Origin: Pelagophyceae sp. CCMP2097
Taxonomy: Eukaryota > Sar > Pelagophyceae
Direction of reading: 5' to 3'
Assembly: GCA_026770575.1 (NCBI GenBank)
Contig: MU657224.1
Location: 125,189-185,311 of the forward strand
Length of the DNA: 60,123 bases
The notes under the pieces are model-generated. The model ran no database searches and was not told the DNA's origin. It saw only the letters and a list, made by a program, of their open reading frames with translations. Within the stretch, counting starts at the first letter, position 1; each line of letters begins with the position of its first letter. Below, in pieces: positions 58,101-60,123 of the stretch. Position numbers and translations under genes: made by a program.

Positions 58101-58547
58101 GCGACTGATCATCTCATCGTGCAAAGTCGCCCCCTGCTCCGAGACCTTCTCAACACACTCCGCCAAAATCAAAGACAGCTCGAAGACGGCGACCTCGCCT
58201 CGTAATGCGGAAGCGCGCTGCTCGAGCGTCGGTAAGAGCGCCGCCGGCGTCCGCGCGCCGCCGTCAAAGACCACGGAGATCACCCGAAGCGCTGCGTCAG
58301 GGTAGTCCAGAGGCCGTTCAACGCGCAGCGTCGCGGAGATTTGGGCGTGTTGGACGCGGACGCTGAGGATGCCCTTTGCCGTCGTGACGTCGGAATCGCC
58401 ATATATTGACTGCAAAGCTTCGACCTCTTCAGCCATCCGAGAAGCGTACACCGCCCTTGCCGAGGCCGACAACGCCGGCGCCACAGCCTCCGCCGGGGCC
58501 GCCGCCTCCTCCTCCGACGAGCTGCCGTCGTCCAGGACGGCGAACAT
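52149..58547 (-). CDS. GCN2: GCN2-type eIF2-alpha kinase (RWD, kinase, HisRS-like domains)
   Basis: From 58547 (MFAVLDDGSSSEEE): an RWD domain (EEVEALQSIYGDSDV), then a kinase domain with GRGGFGQVLKCQNRLDKKFY, VAL-type AVKKVVLPW, a large acidic insert (DEDEDDDSDDD), HRDLKPANVFVDG, KVGDFGLAT, and a Thr-rich activation segment. The HisRS-like part follows in exons about 54515-55083 (LPRALGIVAELRVSHSGLAS) and 54014-54442 (VDLDLVAAEPFADDG, ASGGRFDGIVSRHAP). The C-terminal domain is in 52480-53160 (WGVPWLLLVHRDFPASRR, SLFLHEAVQRIVEWEH) and 52149-52448. GCN2 senses uncharged tRNA and phosphorylates eIF2-alpha in amino-acid starvation. The GTGCGT intron at 54443-54514 is clean. Exon 1 ends between about 56440 and 56465 with an unclear donor. 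Two introns (about 55084-56440 and 53161-54013) are minisatellite-filled. An intron of only 31 bp (52449-52479) is needed near the end. Confidence 0.88.
53165..54000 (-). repeat. Two minisatellite tracts in the GCN2 853-bp intron
   Basis: From 53175 to 53490 the repeat is CCCGTGACGAGGTCC and relatives (GGTCCCCGTGACGAGG). From about 53640 to 53930 it is a GAGGGACCGTCCAAAGGGGCC type. Between them is about 100 bp of lower-GC sequence. Both lie between the in-phase exon ends at 54014 and 53160. Confidence 0.75.
55090..56380 (-). repeat. Minisatellite tract in the long GCN2 intron
   Basis: On the plus strand the units are GGGCCGTCTCGAGGCCGCCTCGAGG and shorter forms. A CGGCCGTCTCTACGGCCGT stretch lies near 56010-56045, and a GCAAGGCCTCTTT sub-family near 56090-56230, like those at 16.2 and 18.3 kb. 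It occupies most of the intron between the kinase exon and the HisRS-like exon. Confidence 0.75.
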
Positions 58548-59162
58548 GGTCAGACCCCGCCCGTCGAGGGGGTCCCGGCGCGAGGGCAAAAATGCGCCCA
58601 CCAACCAGGGTCGCTGAAAATTAAGGGGGGGCCCGGGGTGCTTTAAGGAAAGGGCGCGACGGTCGCCAAACTCAAGGCCTCTAGACAATATCTCAAGGAT
58701 GCCACTCGCCGCGTCGCGGCGCGCCGCAACAGTCGGCGACACTTTGCGATGCTCTTCGACGCTCTGCGGCGCTCTGCGGCGCTCTGCGATGCCTGCGACA
58801 CTCCGCGGCGCACTGCGACGCCCTGCGCCACATTCGTAATAAGTTTCTTTAAAACTTTCCTAAAAGCAGCTGAAATCGTCTCCGGTACTGAGACCCGCTT
58901 CCACGATTCTAGAATTGAGACAAACTGTTTGATGGAGTCAACTCGCCCAGCCGCGACCTTTCAAGTTCCGTCTTCTTTAGCTCCGTAGCGGGGTCCGCGC
59001 TGAGATAATCACGCCCAAAGTTCAACGGAATCTCATTTTAAATTTTTGCGCCAGACTCGGAACAATTCCTCGGAAAGTGCTCGGAGCTAAACGATCTGCG
59101 ACGCTCTGCGACGCCCGCGACACTCTGCGACGCCTGCGACGCTCTGATTTCCAGTGGCAACC
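58548..59162. other. Divergent promoter region of GCN2 and FBPase with short repeats
   Basis: Two arrays of a CTGCGACGCTCTGCGACGCC-type unit (10-11 bp) flank a less GC-rich segment: about 58738-58830 and 59085-59155. Between them 58895-59050 matches the dispersed repeat at 2345-2650 (TTGAGACAAACTGTTTGATG and GGGGTCCGCGCTGAGATA). No other feature is seen. Both gene starts must be controlled from here. Confidence 0.55.
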
Positions 59163-60123
59163 ATGGCGTCGCAGTTCGGGAGCGTCGAGAACGTCGAGAA
59201 GGAGGTCGACCTGCGCACGCTCGCCTCGTTCGTCATGTCCAAGACGCGCGACACCGAGATGGCCATCCTGATGAACGCGCTACAGCTCGCGTGCAAGCTG
59301 ATCGCGCGCGCGGTGCGCAAGGCCGGAGTCGCGAACCTGTACGGCCTCGCGGGCACGGCCAACGCGTCGGGAGACGACGTGAAGAAGCTCGACGTGCTCT
59401 CCAACGAGATTATGATCAACGCTTTGGTGAACTCGTGCGTCTGCGCCGTGCTTGTCAGCGAGGAGGAGGAGGACGCCATCTTCGTGTCTCCGGACAAGCA
59501 AGGAAAGTACTGCGTCGCCTTCGACCCGCTCGACGGTAAGGCTCTCGTCGGGGAGTGATGGCGTGCTCTCGTCGAACATCACACGTGCTCTAGGCTCGTC
59601 GAACATTGACTGCAACGTTTCGACGGGGACCATCTTCTCCGTCTACGAACGGCTCTCGACCGGCACCAAGCCCAACCTCGGAGACATCCTGCGGCCGGGC
59701 ACGGACATGGTCTGCGCCGGCTACTGCATGTACGGCAGCGCGTGCGACTTTGTCGTGTCGTTCGGCAAAGGAGTAGACCGCTTCACTTTGGACGACTCGG
59801 TCGGCGAGTTCGTCCACTTTGGCCCCATGCGCTTCCCCGACGCGCCCAAGACCATTTACTCGTGCAACGAGGGTGAGTTGCGGGAGTTTCTTGGATCGGT
59901 CGCAAGCGTCAACAGCGAAAGGGAGGTGCCTCGGACCGGTCTGGTGACGAAAGGGCGTAGGCAACTACTCGCTGTGGCCGGCGGAGATCCAAAAGGCGAC
60001 GGACGCGTTCAAGTCGGGCGACTCTCCGTACTCTGCGCGCTACGTGGGCTCGATGGTGTCCGACGTCCACCGGACGATTCTCTACGGCGGCATCTTCTAC
60101 TACCCGGCAGACTCCAAGTCGAC
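59163..60123 (+). CDS. FBP: Fructose-1,6-bisphosphatase (class I), 3' end beyond the window
   Basis: Exons 59163-59535, 59594-59872 and 59961 to beyond 60123. The N-terminus [20 protein letters not shown] has no targeting leader, suggesting the cytosolic gluconeogenic enzyme, though an upstream leader exon is not excluded. Motifs: [45 protein letters not shown], the metal-binding [20 protein letters not shown], and [20 protein letters not shown] then [15 protein letters not shown]. The enzyme hydrolyses fructose 1,6-bisphosphate to fructose 6-phosphate using magnesium. The regulatory Cys insertion of plastid forms is not seen in the available part. Introns are short and clean (GTAAGG...CTAG, GTGAGT...GTAG). 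The last exon continues past the window edge. Confidence 0.93.

Overview
This is nuclear DNA from a GC-rich, intron-bearing microbial eukaryote, most likely a photosynthetic stramenopile of the pelagophyte type (Aureococcus-like). The evidence is: many short spliceosomal introns (about 30-100 bp) with a recurring GTGCGT donor and TAG/CAG acceptor; a ribosomal protein uL29 with a plastid-type leader; MYND zinc-finger/Sel1 proteins of the kind expanded in Aureococcus; a PPR-TrmB fusion; a RAP-domain helical-repeat protein; and housekeeping eukaryotic genes (RPN2, V-ATPase subunit H, CKS1, GCN2, fructose-1,6-bisphosphatase). The species assignment is inference. No rRNA, tRNA, CRISPR array or prokaryotic operon was found.

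Layout. 1-3569: repeats and AT-rich sequence without a clear gene. 3570-14570: AAAP amino-acid transporter (+), a MYND-finger fragment (-), a tandem calponin-homology protein (+), a PPR-TrmB fusion (-), and a cystathionine gamma-synthase-like PLP enzyme with frame breaks (+). 14765-19360: one five-exon minus-strand gene of a bacterial-type family, whose two huge introns carry minisatellites and three copies of a roughly 200-bp repeat element. 19846-24097 (all -): V-ATPase subunit H, a dynein-stalk-like protein, and an IMPACT/UPF0029 protein. About 24200-26000: a MYND-RING-Sel1 gene split by a 732-bp terminal-inverted-repeat element and frameshifted. 26535-33213: C2/coiled-coil protein (-), histidine phosphatase (+), WD40 pseudogene (-), a membrane protein (+), and weak hypothetical genes. 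33526-45376: RPN2 (-), plastid uL29 (+), CKS1 (-), helical-repeat/RAP protein (-), WD40 protein (+), and an unknown 252-aa protein (-). 45707-49386: split sulfotransferase-like gene (+). 49387-52148: mostly repeats. 52149-58547: GCN2 kinase (-). 59163 to the end: fructose-1,6-bisphosphatase (+), cut by the window edge.

The genes do not form a pathway; they are a dense mixture of housekeeping and organellar genes on both strands. The most notable feature is architectural. Unusually long introns in at least four genes are built from related GC-rich minisatellites centred on CCGTCTC, and some also contain short elements with inverted ends. At least one larger element with terminal inverted repeats lies inside a coding zinc finger and carries plausible splice sites. 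This looks like a genome in which repeats and transposon-like units have been accepted as introns (introner-like behaviour). Exon coordinates come from reading splice sites and keeping protein family motifs in frame; they are predictions without transcript evidence.
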